DNA of 51,572 nucleotides from positions 1-51,572 of the forward strand of contig JAPLNL010000039.1 of NCBI GenBank assembly GCA_026692905.1, read 5' to 3'. The DNA is from Planctomycetota bacterium. GTDB taxonomy: Bacteria > Planctomycetota > Planctomycetia > Pirellulales > Pirellulaceae. A program made the translations under genes and the position numbers. Under the pieces are notes generated by a model. It was not told where the DNA came from and did no database searches. It was given only the letters and a program-made list of their open reading frames with translations. Numbering within the stretch: the first letter of the stretch is position 1; each line of letters opens with the position of its first letter. This document shows positions 8,239 through 18,356 of the stretch, one piece after another.

Positions 8239-10347
8239 ATGACGCATCTCAAAAAGCACGTAAGCTGGCTAATTGCTATCTTGTGCTTGCATTGCGCGCT
8301 TTCGGCAGTGGCTTTTGCAACCCCGCAAGTCTTTGTCAAGGACGCCAAACCGACTACCCTCGTTTCGACACAGTCCGAGAACGCGGCTACCAAGCTGTTG
8401 CCTTCGGTCGAGAATGACATCGTTGCCCAAGAGATCATTGTTCTGGGGGACGATTCCAGGGTGGGTGTTCGAACTGGCTCTCAAAAAATGCTTCGCCAAG
8501 TGCAGTTCGAAGATGTTTCGATGGCGGACGCGATGAAGGTATTCGCAGAAGAAACCGGCCTTAACATTATCAATTCGGCAGAAGCCGGTAAAACTCGCAT
8601 TACGGCGTTCTTAAAACGAGTGAGCGCAATGGATGCGTTGGATGCAATAGCCAAGTCAAACGGTCTCTTTTACCGCAAAGATGAGCATTCGGGGATTATC
8701 AGGATAGCGACATCCAAGGAATACGAGCGCGACCTTTCTTCCTTCCGTGAAGAAGAGACGAAGGTGTTTACACTCCTCTATCCCAATCCGGTCGCGGTCG
8801 CCCAAGTCATTCAGCAAATTCTCGGAAACCGTGTTCAATACAATGCCGCTAGCAGTGACCTGACCGACCTGGCAGATCTTTCACAACGTTTCAACCGTTT
8901 CGACCTTGTCGATGGAAGAGCTCTTGGGCTTGGTTCATTGGATGGTTCGTCGCACAAAGGCTCGAACTCGAGTCGCGGGGGAGGTTCGGGTTCCACTTCT
9001 TCGCAGTTACGAGGCGCGAACGGGTTCAATGGTATGAATGGCGGCAATGGGCTCAATGCTTTTGGAGGAGGAAGCTCAGCCGATCCTTTCGGAAGTGGTG
9101 CGAGGCGAAACTCACAACTAAACACCAATAGTGACAATCGGCCGTTAACCGACCTGTCGTCTGAGGAAATCCAAAGCCTCGAAAACCAGCTCGTTGATCA
9201 AGGACGTATCAACGATGGTGACCGAAGCGAATTGCTGGAACGTAAAGCTGCGACCATTTATGTTTCTACGATACGGCGAAACAACCAGATCATCGTTCGA
9301 ACGGGTGATCTACGATCGATGGAGCAGATTGAGCAGTTAATCAAACAATTGGATGTTCCGACCCCCACCGTTTTGCTGGAGGTAAAGGTACTTCGCGTTC
9401 ATTTGACAGACGGACTCAATTCAGCGTTTGAATACTTCACCAAGCGCGATGGAGTTGCAGGTGCAATTTCGGATGGCAGCCTTACACCGGCCTTTCCGGG
9501 CGGTTCGACCGCGGCACGATCCCTCACGTCGAGTGTTGCAGGTCAGGTTCCCGGCGCGCTCTCCTTTCAAATGGTTGATGACAACTTTCAGTTTCGAATG
9601 CAACTGCTGCAAAGCAAGAATCGTGTGACAGCTCTTGCGACCCCACTCATTCTGACTGCGAACAATGAGGTGAGCCGAATCTTTGTTGGGGACACACTTC
9701 CCTTTACTGTCGGCTTCACACCATCTCAGGTGGTCGCGAGTGCAAACGCAGTCAATGGGGCTGTCGCAGCGACGCCGATAACAGAACTTCGAGATGTCGG
9801 CCAGTCACTTCTGATAACACCTAACATCAATGCCGACCGTACCGTCACATTGCGCGTCGTCGAAGAAAATTCAGAACGTATTCTTTCAGGTGCCTCGATT
9901 CCGATTCCAGCAACCAATGGCAATGGCATCAGTAGCGTCAACGTCGACACCGTCCGTAGACGCACGGTTAGCGGAACGATTGTGGCGCAAGATGGAATGG
10001 CTGTGGCCATGGGAGGATTGATCGAAGAACAAGTGAACGACTCTCGCGACCAAATTCCTATTTTGGGTGAGTTGCCGGGAGTTGGTTTTCTTTTTCGACG
10101 TCAATCGACCAATCGTATTCGTACCGAATTGGTTGTGGTGATCCGACCCTACGTTTTCAACACACCTTCGGAATCGGCCGCTGCAAGCAACGAACTGCTA
10201 AGCGAATTCAGTTTGCATCCAAGTCGAGATGGCTCCGAAAACACAATGAATACATTTTTGCCATGCGAAGTGGTTCGTGCAGACCCAGAATGTTGCCAAC
10301 GGGCAAATCTCTTCCGCCTCCACAACGTTGTTCCCAAGAGTTACTAG
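8239..10347 (+). CDS. gspD: Type II secretion secretin GspD
   Basis: Outer-membrane secretin that forms the exit pore. The ATG at 8239 is chosen because it follows AAGGAAG and starts a clean signal peptide (MTHLKKH, hydrophobic core, cut near AFA-TP). An N0-like domain follows (VQFEDVSMADAMKVFAEETG), then N1-type repeats. A low-complexity Gly/Ser/Asn insert lies at about residues 235-290. Then come another N-domain and the secretin core. The core ends with VSGTIVAQDGMAVAMGGLI, IPILGELPGVGFLFRR and TELVVVIRPYV, the standard beta-barrel signatures. The insert is unusual and probably lengthens a periplasmic loop. It is divergent from the rest of the operon and followed 13 bases later by a TPR lipoprotein. 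Confidence 0.95.
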   Translation: MTHLKKHVSWLIAILCLHCALSAVAFATPQVFVKDAKPTTLVSTQSENAATKLLPSVENDIVAQEIIVLGDDSRVGVRTGSQKMLRQVQFEDVSMADAMKVFAEETGLNIINSAEAGKTRITAFLKRVSAMDALDAIAKSNGLFYRKDEHSGIIRIATSKEYERDLSSFREEETKVFTLLYPNPVAVAQVIQQILGNRVQYNAASSDLTDLADLSQRFNRFDLVDGRALGLGSLDGSSHKGSNSSRGGGSGSTSSQLRGANGFNGMNGGNGLNAFGGGSSADPFGSGARRNSQLNTNSDNRPLTDLSSEEIQSLENQLVDQGRINDGDRSELLERKAATIYVSTIRRNNQIIVRTGDLRSMEQIEQLIKQLDVPTPTVLLEVKVLRVHLTDGLNSAFEYFTKRDGVAGAISDGSLTPAFPGGSTAARSLTSSVAGQVPGALSFQMVDDNFQFRMQLLQSKNRVTALATPLILTANNEVSRIFVGDTLPFTVGFTPSQVVASANAVNGAVAATPITELRDVGQSLLITPNINADRTVTLRVVEENSERILSGASIPIPATNGNGISSVNVDTVRRRTVSGTIVAQDGMAVAMGGLIEEQVNDSRDQIPILGELPGVGFLFRRQSTNRIRTELVVVIRPYVFNTPSESAAASNELLSEFSLHPSRDGSENTMNTFLPCEVVRADPECCQRANLFRLHNVVPKSY

Positions 10348-10360
10348 AGACTAGGATGCA

Positions 10361-11959
10361 ATGATGTTTATGCGTAATGGCTACTCCCATATCTTGATCT
10401 TGTCCGGCGCCGCTGCGGCAGTATCAATAGCTGGTTGTGCAAACTTTACGGAGAGAGACAAAGACGGTCGCAGTTCTGCCTGGTCAATCAATTCCTTCCT
10501 GCCCTCGAAAACCACCGATTCCGATCCTCAAAAAGCTGCATGGAATCCGGCAAATGCAAATCATCCTAATGCGGAAAACGAACGGGTAGCGAATCCTCCG
10601 GCGCGAACCATCCGATTTGATGGTCATGAGGCAATTCTAGGAAATGGAATCGCATCGACCCTGTCGACGGAAGACCTCCGTTCTCAATTGAAGCCGTTGC
10701 TCGAAAAGTCCAAGAGCCGATCAGCAACTAGGGCTGTATTCCAATACGGTGAGTCAAGCGAACGGCTCTTGACCGAGAAGTGGGCGACCGATTCGGCAGC
10801 AAAAGACATCAAGCTTATCGCCTCTTGCCGCAGCAAACGATCTGGAGCAATGACCAAGACCGATTGGAACTCGCTTTTGAAAGTAGCTGAGGAATTTCCA
10901 ATCGTGGCTCAAGAATATCAAAAGCAACGCAATGCGTTCGCCCTGGCCTTGCAAACGAGCGATCCGGACGAACAAGTTGTGCTTCAACTGCGTAAGGCTT
11001 CTACAGCGGTCGGGCACCCCATTGTTGAAATGGACTGCCTCAGGTTGCTTGGATTGCGTGCGGTAGTCGCCGAGCAATGGACCACCGCCGATGGCCTCTA
11101 TCGTCAAGCGTTGGCCGTTGCGGTAAGATCGAGCAATCTGCAGTACCAAGCAGACTTGAATCTATTGTTGGCCGAAGCAGCGAAGAGAAACAACGCGACT
11201 TCCGATTCGATTCGTACTTTTGCACTCAATGCGATTACCAACCAAGTCGAAATCATGAAGTCAGAGCCGAACACCTTAGACATTGAGTTTTGGTTGCGAT
11301 TGGAGCAGGTATCGCCGGATACGAAAATGTGGCCGGAGAGTCTTTCTGATGCCTTTTCGAATCGTGTCAATCGAACCTTAGCAAAGAACGCTCGATCTTC
11401 CAGCGTGCTTTTTTGGACAGCCATCGCTCAGGCTCAAATGGACCGCTCCGAAATGCAATTGGCGCTGCTCAATTTAAAAAAGGCGGAGACGCTTGCCGCG
11501 GGAGATGACGTCTTGTGGTTGCGAATTGCCGAGTCCAAGTGCTTAGCGTCAATAGGTCAATCCGAAGCCGCCGTGGCGATTTTGAGTGGCCCAGCCACCA
11601 GCCCACAACCCGCTATCGCATGTGCCGCAACCGCCGCTCTGGGGAGTGTCAAGCTGCAAGCGGGGGCCTATCAGCAAGGAGCACAATTGCTCAATAAGGC
11701 TCTCAAAAAATCAACGGACTTCGATTGGCCCTCCAAAACGCAAGCGATGGCGGATCTCGCGATTGCCCAACTGATTATTGGAAATACAGATCAAGGATTG
11801 GCGTCTGTGCACGAAGCTCAATCACAATTTCAGGCCAACGCCGATTTCCCATCCTTGATTCAGTCGTTGGAGAATGAACTTCGTTTGCTCGACCACGAAG
11901 GGCGACGAAACGACAGCACTGCACTTCAAGAACGATTAGCTTCGATTGAAGCGAGCTGA
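10361..11959 (+). CDS. TPR-type lipoprotein downstream of the secretin
   Basis: A 532-residue lipoprotein. The N-terminus carries a hydrophobic stretch ending in the lipobox SIAGC (Cys near residue 26), so it should be lipidated and membrane anchored. Residues 130-520 are almost all helical, with Ala/Leu-rich repeated helices of TPR type (LYRQALAVAVRSSNLQYQAD; LLNLKKAETLAAGDDVLWLR). It follows gspD by 13 bases and is likely co-transcribed. Small or TPR lipoproteins next to secretins (PilF/PilW, GspS types) help the secretin reach or assemble in the outer membrane, so an accessory assembly role is inferred. It is larger than known pilotins, so another role remains possible. Confidence 0.75.
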   Translation: MMFMRNGYSHILILSGAAAAVSIAGCANFTERDKDGRSSAWSINSFLPSKTTDSDPQKAAWNPANANHPNAENERVANPPARTIRFDGHEAILGNGIASTLSTEDLRSQLKPLLEKSKSRSATRAVFQYGESSERLLTEKWATDSAAKDIKLIASCRSKRSGAMTKTDWNSLLKVAEEFPIVAQEYQKQRNAFALALQTSDPDEQVVLQLRKASTAVGHPIVEMDCLRLLGLRAVVAEQWTTADGLYRQALAVAVRSSNLQYQADLNLLLAEAAKRNNATSDSIRTFALNAITNQVEIMKSEPNTLDIEFWLRLEQVSPDTKMWPESLSDAFSNRVNRTLAKNARSSSVLFWTAIAQAQMDRSEMQLALLNLKKAETLAAGDDVLWLRIAESKCLASIGQSEAAVAILSGPATSPQPAIACAATAALGSVKLQAGAYQQGAQLLNKALKKSTDFDWPSKTQAMADLAIAQLIIGNTDQGLASVHEAQSQFQANADFPSLIQSLENELRLLDHEGRRNDSTALQERLASIEAS

Positions 11960-12083
11960 TAAACCAATTCAATACTACACTAAGCGAATCACGGCGTTTT
12001 TTTGTTAATGTTATCTCCTGGTAAAGTTTTAACGCGGAGTGGCGGTGGTGGGAGGAATCGGGGATGCACCCCCAAGTAAATCT

Positions 12084-13205
12084 ATGCGTATCGATTTAGT
12101 CATCACCGAATTGGATACCGGTGGCGCCGAAAAGTGTTGTACGGACCTGGCTCTTTTCCTGGCTAGACAAGGCCATCGTGTCCGAGTCAATGCGCTTGGA
12201 CCGCCTCCTCCAAGCTCCAAGGATACACTGCTGCGAATGCTCGAAGCAGAAAAAATTGAGACCCATTTCCTTGGGGGTGATCGTTGGTGGAAGTTTCCAA
12301 ACGTTGCTGCTCAGTTGAAGCGATTAATGCGGATCGATCAACCTGATGTGGTCCAGGCTTTTCTTTGGCATGCCAATGTGCTATCTGCATGGGTGGTCCC
12401 TCCGTTTCGCATCCGGCTTTTTCTCGGCATAAGGGTGTCAGAACCTCGCAAGTCTCGGTTTGTACTGGATCGGTGGGCAACATCGCGATCCAATAAGACC
12501 ATTTGTGTGAGTCAGGGGGTTGCAGATTGGTGCACGAAAACGGAAAGAATGGATCCCCGAAAAATACTGGTCATCCCGAATGGAATTGCTACTGACGGCG
12601 TAGCCACATCCATCGATAGGGACTCGCACCAAGTGCCCGATGGGGCGAGAATCCTACTATTTGTCGGCCGGCTCGAGTTCCAAAAAGGAATCGATATTCT
12701 TTCGCAATATGGCGAGGAACTCTTGAGTCGATTGCCCGATCATCATTTGGTGGTGATCGGAGATGGTAGCATGAGACCGCACTTGGAAACTCTGGCTCAT
12801 CGACCGAGTCTCATCGGTCGCGTTCATTGCCTCGGGCAACGACGCGACGTGCAAGCATGGATGGTTCGGTCTGAGTTGCTGCTATTGCCAACTCGCTATG
12901 AGGGGATGCCCAACGTCGTCTTGGAGGCAATGTCGGTAGGTCTGCCGGTGGTAGCGACTCGCGCTGAAGGTGTCGCTGAGTTGCTCGGCGAGCAGGCTTC
13001 AAGTCAATCTGTTCCTAAGGATGCTTGGAAAGAACTGTTCGATCGCGTCGTTGCGCTTGGTAGGTCGTCAGAAGAGAGAACGGTTGCGGGGCAAGCCAAT
13101 CGGGAACGAGTGTCATCCGAGTTCGCGTTGAACAAGCAGCTCAGCAAGTACGAGTCGCTCTATTTGTCATGTGTTGATGATTTTGGCAAACCGATGCATA
13201 AGTGA
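12084..13205 (+). CDS. Family 4 glycosyltransferase
   Basis: A GT-B fold glycosyltransferase of about 373 residues that transfers a sugar from a nucleotide sugar, probably to a cell-surface glycan. The N-terminus has ITELDTGGAEKCCTDLALFL, the acceptor-side loop of GT4 enzymes. The C-terminal half has ILLFVGRLEFQKGID and the EX7E motif in RYEGMPNVVLEAMS, which binds the donor. The ATG at 12084 gives the family's usual beginning; a GTG at 12039 would add 15 unconserved residues. It stands alone on the plus strand, convergent with the PPC operon. Substrate cannot be told from sequence. Confidence 0.88.
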   Translation: MRIDLVITELDTGGAEKCCTDLALFLARQGHRVRVNALGPPPPSSKDTLLRMLEAEKIETHFLGGDRWWKFPNVAAQLKRLMRIDQPDVVQAFLWHANVLSAWVVPPFRIRLFLGIRVSEPRKSRFVLDRWATSRSNKTICVSQGVADWCTKTERMDPRKILVIPNGIATDGVATSIDRDSHQVPDGARILLFVGRLEFQKGIDILSQYGEELLSRLPDHHLVVIGDGSMRPHLETLAHRPSLIGRVHCLGQRRDVQAWMVRSELLLLPTRYEGMPNVVLEAMSVGLPVVATRAEGVAELLGEQASSQSVPKDAWKELFDRVVALGRSSEERTVAGQANRERVSSEFALNKQLSKYESLYLSCVDDFGKPMHK

Positions 13206-13286
13206 TTTTTGCTTGCCTTCTGCGATTGAACGCAGGGGTGCATCGCCGATTCGAGGCGATTAAGTCCCGAACAATCAACAACGAAT

Positions 13287-14786
13287 CTACTCCGCCGTGA
13301 TGCTCAACCAAATCGGTTTTTCATCGGTGGTTTCCGCCAGTGTTGTTTGCGCCCCTTCGGCTGGCAACTTGCCAACGACTCGAATCGGCCCTTGGTACGC
13401 GACGGTGCTCTTCAGTTTGAGCGTTACGCTCTTGGCCGTGTCGCTGCCATGAATCGACTTCAATGTCGGACATTCGACCCCCTCAGGGGCTCCCTCCAGC
13501 GAAATCGTAATCTCTCCCGCGAAGTCCAACTCGCGTGCGATCTTGACCTGAATTTCAGTCTCTTTTCCCACGACGGCTTGGAGCGAATCCGTTGAAAGCT
13601 CGAGCTTGTAGTCCGGCATCGGGGCTGTGACCAACATGCTATACCCAAAGTCGGGACCTCCTGCCAAATGAAAATCCTTGACCTCGATCAACACGTCACC
13701 GTCCGCTGTCGCTTTCCACTTCAGGTCGGGATCGCGATTGTTACCGGCATCGTCCTGTTGTGACAGTTGCTTGCTCTGCATATTCGAGACTACGACACTT
13801 GCATCCAATGCGGAACCAAGCTGCCGAGCTTGCAGTTGGACTCGATAGTTTTGCCCAGCAACCGCTGGGAAACGAACGAATCGTTTCTGACCGGGAATAG
13901 CGAGCGTTCCTTTTATGACAGCAGGTACTTCGAACGACAAGGCATCCTCGCGTGTGACAGCTTGATTTGACTCGATCAAAAGCGACTTGCATTCCAGGTC
14001 CCAATTCGCTACACGCAACCGCGTTTGAAATGCATCGTCGCCTGTCGATAGCGTCAGTCGATAGAGCCAATCCGCTCCACCTCCATACGAAATCGTGCTA
14101 TCCGGGGCCGATGGGAACCCAAACGCGCGAATCAAGTACTTGCCGGCACTAGGTGCTGTGAACTCGAGTCTTGGATCTAGGCCGAAGTGATCGAGATTCT
14201 CAGCTAAGACGAACCCCTTCGCGTCGAGCAACTGAATGGACGCATCAACAGGCGAGCGGAGCATATGTTCTGAGTCGATGACGGCGACTATCTTCTGTCC
14301 TTGTTCCAACGTCAGCATGTAGTGATCCACATCACCTCGCTTGGCAAACACTCCATGGATGGAACAGGGCAACGAAGCAATGGCGTTGGCCTCGGTCACA
14401 CGATCGTTGGGCTCCGACTCGATTTGCTCGGGAATGTTGCCAACCAAAAATGGGCGAACGGCAGTCGCTCCGTTTGGATGATAGAGCCTTAGCCAATGCA
14501 AACCAGGCTTAGCGTCCGCGGCGATGGTCGCTTTGAGCTTGCCCGAAGTCTCCTCAAAGGTCCAGTGGATGGCCTCGGTATCGGACCACGCTTGAAGGGG
14601 CCAGACGGGGAACTTGCCGCTTGCCTCGACGCTGACCGAAGTGCCCGCTTGTCCACCAGCCGGAAATAGCCGTGTGAGCTCCGGGCGTTCTGCGCCTCGA
14701 AGCGATGGCGTCATTCCTATTCCAAGAACGGTAGAGGCAACAGCAAAGACACGCTGCAGAGTTAGGCAACTACAAGGTCGATGCAC
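13287..14786 (-). CDS. Exported PPC-domain protein
   Basis: A 499-residue protein with a signal peptide (about residues 1-30) and tandem beta-sandwich segments. Two resemble bacterial pre-peptidase C-terminal (PPC) domains, with blocks such as EPNDRVTEANAIASLPCSIHG and GDVDHYMLTLEQGQKIV. PPC domains are exported beta-sandwich modules thought to bind glycans or proteins. It is the last gene of an operon with DUF1501 and DUF1549/DUF1553 genes, a combination highly characteristic of planctomycetes. Translation starts at a GTG (14786) two bases after the DUF1501 stop; no nearby ATG gives a signal peptide. Exact function is unknown. Confidence 0.85.
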   Translation of the reverse strand: MHRPCSCLTLQRVFAVASTVLGIGMTPSLRGAERPELTRLFPAGGQAGTSVSVEASGKFPVWPLQAWSDTEAIHWTFEETSGKLKATIAADAKPGLHWLRLYHPNGATAVRPFLVGNIPEQIESEPNDRVTEANAIASLPCSIHGVFAKRGDVDHYMLTLEQGQKIVAVIDSEHMLRSPVDASIQLLDAKGFVLAENLDHFGLDPRLEFTAPSAGKYLIRAFGFPSAPDSTISYGGGADWLYRLTLSTGDDAFQTRLRVANWDLECKSLLIESNQAVTREDALSFEVPAVIKGTLAIPGQKRFVRFPAVAGQNYRVQLQARQLGSALDASVVVSNMQSKQLSQQDDAGNNRDPDLKWKATADGDVLIEVKDFHLAGGPDFGYSMLVTAPMPDYKLELSTDSLQAVVGKETEIQVKIARELDFAGEITISLEGAPEGVECPTLKSIHGSDTAKSVTLKLKSTVAYQGPIRVVGKLPAEGAQTTLAETTDEKPIWLSITAE

Positions 14787-14788
14787 AG

Positions 14789-16105
14789 TTACATCAGCTC
14801 CTGGATCGGCGTTGGGTCACTTACCAAGTGGGTTGGCCTACCTGTGGGTGTGTAATAAATTTTGTCTGGATCGATTCCAAGCTTGCGATACACGGTCGAC
14901 ACATAGTTCTCTGGCGAAAGAACCCGTTCGAAGGCCGAGTGCCCCTGTCGATCTGTTGCTCCGATCACCTGTCCGCCCCGTGCACCTCCGCCAGCAAACA
15001 AGATCGACATGGCGTTTGCCCAATGGTCGCGGCCCGCTTTGGACTGACCTGCCAGCGTACTGATCTTTGGCGTTCGGCCAAACTCACCCAAAGCGATCAC
15101 CATCGTTGTTTCCAACATTCCGCGTTGGTCCAAGTCGTTGATCAAGGTCGCAACGGTTTGATCCCAAGATGGCAAACGCGTTTTCAACGCGCCAAACAAA
15201 TCCGAATGGTGGTCCCAGCCGCCATCATATAGGGTCACGAAGGGGACGCCCGCTTCAACGAGTCGTCTCGACAACAAGGCTCGCTGGCCGAAGCTGTTCC
15301 GGCCGTACGCTTCACGTATCTCAGCCGGCTCGCTATGAATGTCGAATGCTTTTTGGGCTTCGGGCGTCATGACCAAGTCGAAGCCTTGCTGGTAGTTTTC
15401 GTCATAAGAACTCACCGGGTCGCTGACCTGCGGATCACTATAACGCGGTAGACGATCGACCAGCTTTCTCAAATCCTGTCGCTTCGCAAATCGATCGTTT
15501 TGCAGTTCTTTGGGCAGTTCAACGTCGCGGACTCGAAACTGCGCGTTGTTTGGATCGTTCGCAACCACGAACGGTGCATACTTTGCTCCTAGAAAATTCG
15601 GGCCACCCGAGCGAGACATGCTCGGCATTGTAAAGTAGCCGGGCATCCCGTGAGGCGCAGGTCTTTCCATGGCCGCTACCGAACCAAGACTGGGATGGAA
15701 GCTGACAAAGGCACCACAACCAACGGGAATACGAGGCGGAGCGCCCGTCATCATGTAATGGTTCCCTGCACCATGGTTCGCCTGATTATGACATACCGAA
15801 CGGATGATCGCATACTTGTCCGCGATCTTCGCGAGCTTGGGCAAGTGCTCGCAGATCCGAATGCCGGAAACATTGGTTTCAATAGGCCGGAACTCGCCAC
15901 GAATCTCAACGGGGGCTTCTGGTTTCGGATCAAATGTTTCGAAATGGGTTGGACCACCATCCATCCAAATCAAAATGCAATTCGATTTCTTCTTGGCCAG
16001 TCCACCGCTCTCGCTCGCAGATGCGTTTCGCATGGCGAGCAAGTCAAAGAAATTTCCGCCTGCAAGTCCAGCTAGACCAAGTTGTAAGTAGGTTCTTCGG
16101 TGCAT
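14789..16105 (-). CDS. DUF1501 protein with Tat-type signal
   Basis: A 438-residue DUF1501 protein, related to the alkaline-phosphatase/sulfatase superfamily and abundant in planctomycetes. The N-terminus MHRRTYLQLGLAG is a twin-arginine-like signal, consistent with folded export. Internal marks include ILIWMDGGPTHFETFDPKPEAP, SVCHNQANHGAGNHYMMTGAPP, LYDGGWDHHSD and VIALGEFGRTP. These supply Asp/His residues where related enzymes hold metals. The ATG at 16105 has AAAGGT upstream and is preferred over a TTG at 16123. It sits between the DUF1549/1553 gene and the PPC gene, separated by 19 and 2 bases. Activity is not established for this family. Confidence 0.9.
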   Translation of the reverse strand: MHRRTYLQLGLAGLAGGNFFDLLAMRNASASESGGLAKKKSNCILIWMDGGPTHFETFDPKPEAPVEIRGEFRPIETNVSGIRICEHLPKLAKIADKYAIIRSVCHNQANHGAGNHYMMTGAPPRIPVGCGAFVSFHPSLGSVAAMERPAPHGMPGYFTMPSMSRSGGPNFLGAKYAPFVVANDPNNAQFRVRDVELPKELQNDRFAKRQDLRKLVDRLPRYSDPQVSDPVSSYDENYQQGFDLVMTPEAQKAFDIHSEPAEIREAYGRNSFGQRALLSRRLVEAGVPFVTLYDGGWDHHSDLFGALKTRLPSWDQTVATLINDLDQRGMLETTMVIALGEFGRTPKISTLAGQSKAGRDHWANAMSILFAGGGARGGQVIGATDRQGHSAFERVLSPENYVSTVYRKLGIDPDKIYYTPTGRPTHLVSDPTPIQELM

Positions 16106-16124
16106 AGATTTACCTTTCGACAAA

Positions 16125-18356
16125 CTAGTCCAAATAAAGGAACTCGGGTGAATTGAGCATCGACCACATAATGTCTTCGATCAAACGACGGCGATCGGTG
16201 CCGGTTTTCGCAAATTCCTCGCATAACAAACGAAGCTCTGTCTCAACGGGCTTGCGGTTGAAAATGATCAAGTAAAGTTCTGTCACCAATGCGGCAGGAT
16301 CCTTATCCGACTTGGCAAGCAGATCGCAACGACCACCATCGGCGGCAATACGCTTCTGAATGTGGTTCGCATTCATCAGATGCAACGTTTGCGTCATCGA
16401 TGTGCCAACCACACGCTCGCACGGCGGGTCTTGGTTTGGATCGGGACGAGCAAAAGCGTCGAGCAACTCGGAATTCGTTCGATGCGTCCATAACTGCATG
16501 GCCCGTGTTCCCTTTGGCATTCCATCGAAATCTTCCTCTCGAAGCGTCACGTCCGAAATGGCATCCGAGAGAACCTCCGCCTTCAAGCGTCGACGATAAT
16601 GTCGCGAGAAGTTACGAGCGTCGGAGGCATTGGTCGCATTCGGTTGTGAAGACAACGCATAGGTGCGACTCGTAAAGATCGTTTGCAATAGTTTCTTTTG
16701 ATCGAATCCAACTTCGCGAAAGTGATTCGCCAAAGCCGTTAACAACGCTTCGTTGCTGGGTGGATTGGTCGCCCTCAAATCGTCGACGGGGTCAACGATC
16801 CCAACGCCAATCACTTCTGCCCATATCCGATTCACGGCCACGCGTGCGAACGTCGGGTTATCAACAGACAGCATCCAGTCTGCCAAACTGACGCGTGGGT
16901 CGTGTTCCGGTGGCACTTCGTTTGCTGGACCGGTTAGGGCCTTGGGTGGCAACACTAGGTTGGTCAACGGATGCTTCACTGCGCCCGTAGCTTTCGAAAA
17001 GACGATTTCTTCTCCGCCTGAAATCGGTGGCGAGAGCCCTGTCCCTTTGTAACCGACACGTGCAAAGTAAGCAGCCATGCCGTAGAAGTCGGCTTGGCTG
17101 TAGACTTCGAATGGATGCTGATGGCATTTCGCGCACTCCAATCGAACTCCGAGAAACAGTTGGCTCACAATGGTCGTGATCTCCTCCGGTTCGCGTCGAT
17201 CGCGAAAGAGGGTTACGGCACCATTTCGCCAGTTGCTCCCTTGGGCCGTTACAATTTGTCGAACGAATTGATCGTAGGGTAGATTCTTTCGAAAGGCATC
17301 TCGCAACCAAGCGTCGAGGCTATAGGTCGCTTTGATTCCGACTCGGTAGGGATTAGGCCGCAAAAGGTCGGCCCACTTATTGGCCCAAAAATCAGCATAC
17401 TCAGGTAGCTCGAGCACGGACTGAGCCCAACGCGAATGTTTGTTGGATTCCATATCAGCCTCATAGGCCTTCAGTTCCGCTGGCGTGGGCAATCGACCAA
17501 TGGCATCTAGGTATAATCGTCGAATAAACAGCGTATCGGTGCAATCACTGCTGGGCAGGATGTTGAGCGTCGACAACTTTTGATAGACAAGATCGTCGAT
17601 GAAGTTATTTCTCGGCAACGCATTGTATTGTTCGATTGCGATGGGTTCAGGGCGGGGCACGGCGGTGCTCCAGGTTGTAATCTTGCCCATGTACCGAGCC
17701 ATGATGGTGGCTTCGCCAGGCAAGGCTCCGGCTTTGAGTTGCCCGTTGGACGCGACCGAAACAATCGCGGGTTCATTGGATTGAAAGGCGCACATTGGGG
17801 TGACGTTGCGGGACGAGCCATCGTTATACCGCGCGGTGACGGTTAGCGATTCGGTTTGCCCCGCCATCAACGAATGTGGAGCCGGTGCAACCTCGACAGA
17901 AACGAGTGTCGGGTCAGAGTCGGTGGTCCGAGCAAGTCCGGTTTGAATCCACTTCAGCAGCAGTCGGTAGTCTTCGTCGGTTTCGCTGAAGCGAATGCCA
18001 CCACCATGCGGCTCTTTGCCTATCGCTTTGTTGAGCAACAAACTCTCTGTCGGCGAAGCTACGGACAAACGACGACCTCGAGAGTTTTTCACGATGGCTT
18101 CGTAATCCATGTTGGCATCGAATCCGAGGAGCGACAATGCGAAACCGTTTTGGCCGCGTGCTTTGCCATGACATGGTCCCGAATTGCAACCGCGAGCTGT
18201 CAAGATCGGCTGAATGTCGAGTTCAAATTTGAGCGAGGGATTCGAGGCAGAGGGAATTGGGTCCGCACTGAATCCGTTCAGGCATTGTGCCGCGACGAAC
18301 AGAAGTACCCAATGGAGCTTTGGATACGAATCATTGGTGGAGAAAATAGCTGACAT
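16125..18356 (-). CDS. DUF1549/DUF1553 protein with cytochrome-like and Big_2 domains
   Basis: A planctomycete-specific exported protein of 743 residues. The ATG at 18356 begins a signal peptide (MSAIFSTND, hydrophobic core to FSADP). Near the mature N-terminus is GCNSGPCHGKARGQNGFALSLLGFD, a PSCyt-type Cys-rich motif. A bacterial Ig-like (Big_2) domain follows at about residues 155-240, then DUF1549 (from NNFIDDLVYQKLS) with the CxxCH motif CAKCHQHPFEVY. DUF1553 closes it (RVAVNRIWAEVIGVGIVDPVDDLR). The Cys/His motifs suggest heme or metal binding, unproven for the family. It heads the operon with DUF1501 and PPC genes. A longer in-frame start at 18533 lacks a signal peptide. Confidence 0.9.
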   Translation of the reverse strand: MSAIFSTNDSYPKLHWVLLFVAAQCLNGFSADPIPSASNPSLKFELDIQPILTARGCNSGPCHGKARGQNGFALSLLGFDANMDYEAIVKNSRGRRLSVASPTESLLLNKAIGKEPHGGGIRFSETDEDYRLLLKWIQTGLARTTDSDPTLVSVEVAPAPHSLMAGQTESLTVTARYNDGSSRNVTPMCAFQSNEPAIVSVASNGQLKAGALPGEATIMARYMGKITTWSTAVPRPEPIAIEQYNALPRNNFIDDLVYQKLSTLNILPSSDCTDTLFIRRLYLDAIGRLPTPAELKAYEADMESNKHSRWAQSVLELPEYADFWANKWADLLRPNPYRVGIKATYSLDAWLRDAFRKNLPYDQFVRQIVTAQGSNWRNGAVTLFRDRREPEEITTIVSQLFLGVRLECAKCHQHPFEVYSQADFYGMAAYFARVGYKGTGLSPPISGGEEIVFSKATGAVKHPLTNLVLPPKALTGPANEVPPEHDPRVSLADWMLSVDNPTFARVAVNRIWAEVIGVGIVDPVDDLRATNPPSNEALLTALANHFREVGFDQKKLLQTIFTSRTYALSSQPNATNASDARNFSRHYRRRLKAEVLSDAISDVTLREEDFDGMPKGTRAMQLWTHRTNSELLDAFARPDPNQDPPCERVVGTSMTQTLHLMNANHIQKRIAADGGRCDLLAKSDKDPAALVTELYLIIFNRKPVETELRLLCEEFAKTGTDRRRLIEDIMWSMLNSPEFLYLD

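Noticed and set aside
338-11959. Type IV pilus or competence system instead of T2SS
   Set aside because: There is no PilT, no classical pilin and no PilY; the pseudopilin set and secretin fit a T2SS better, though subunit names remain tentative.
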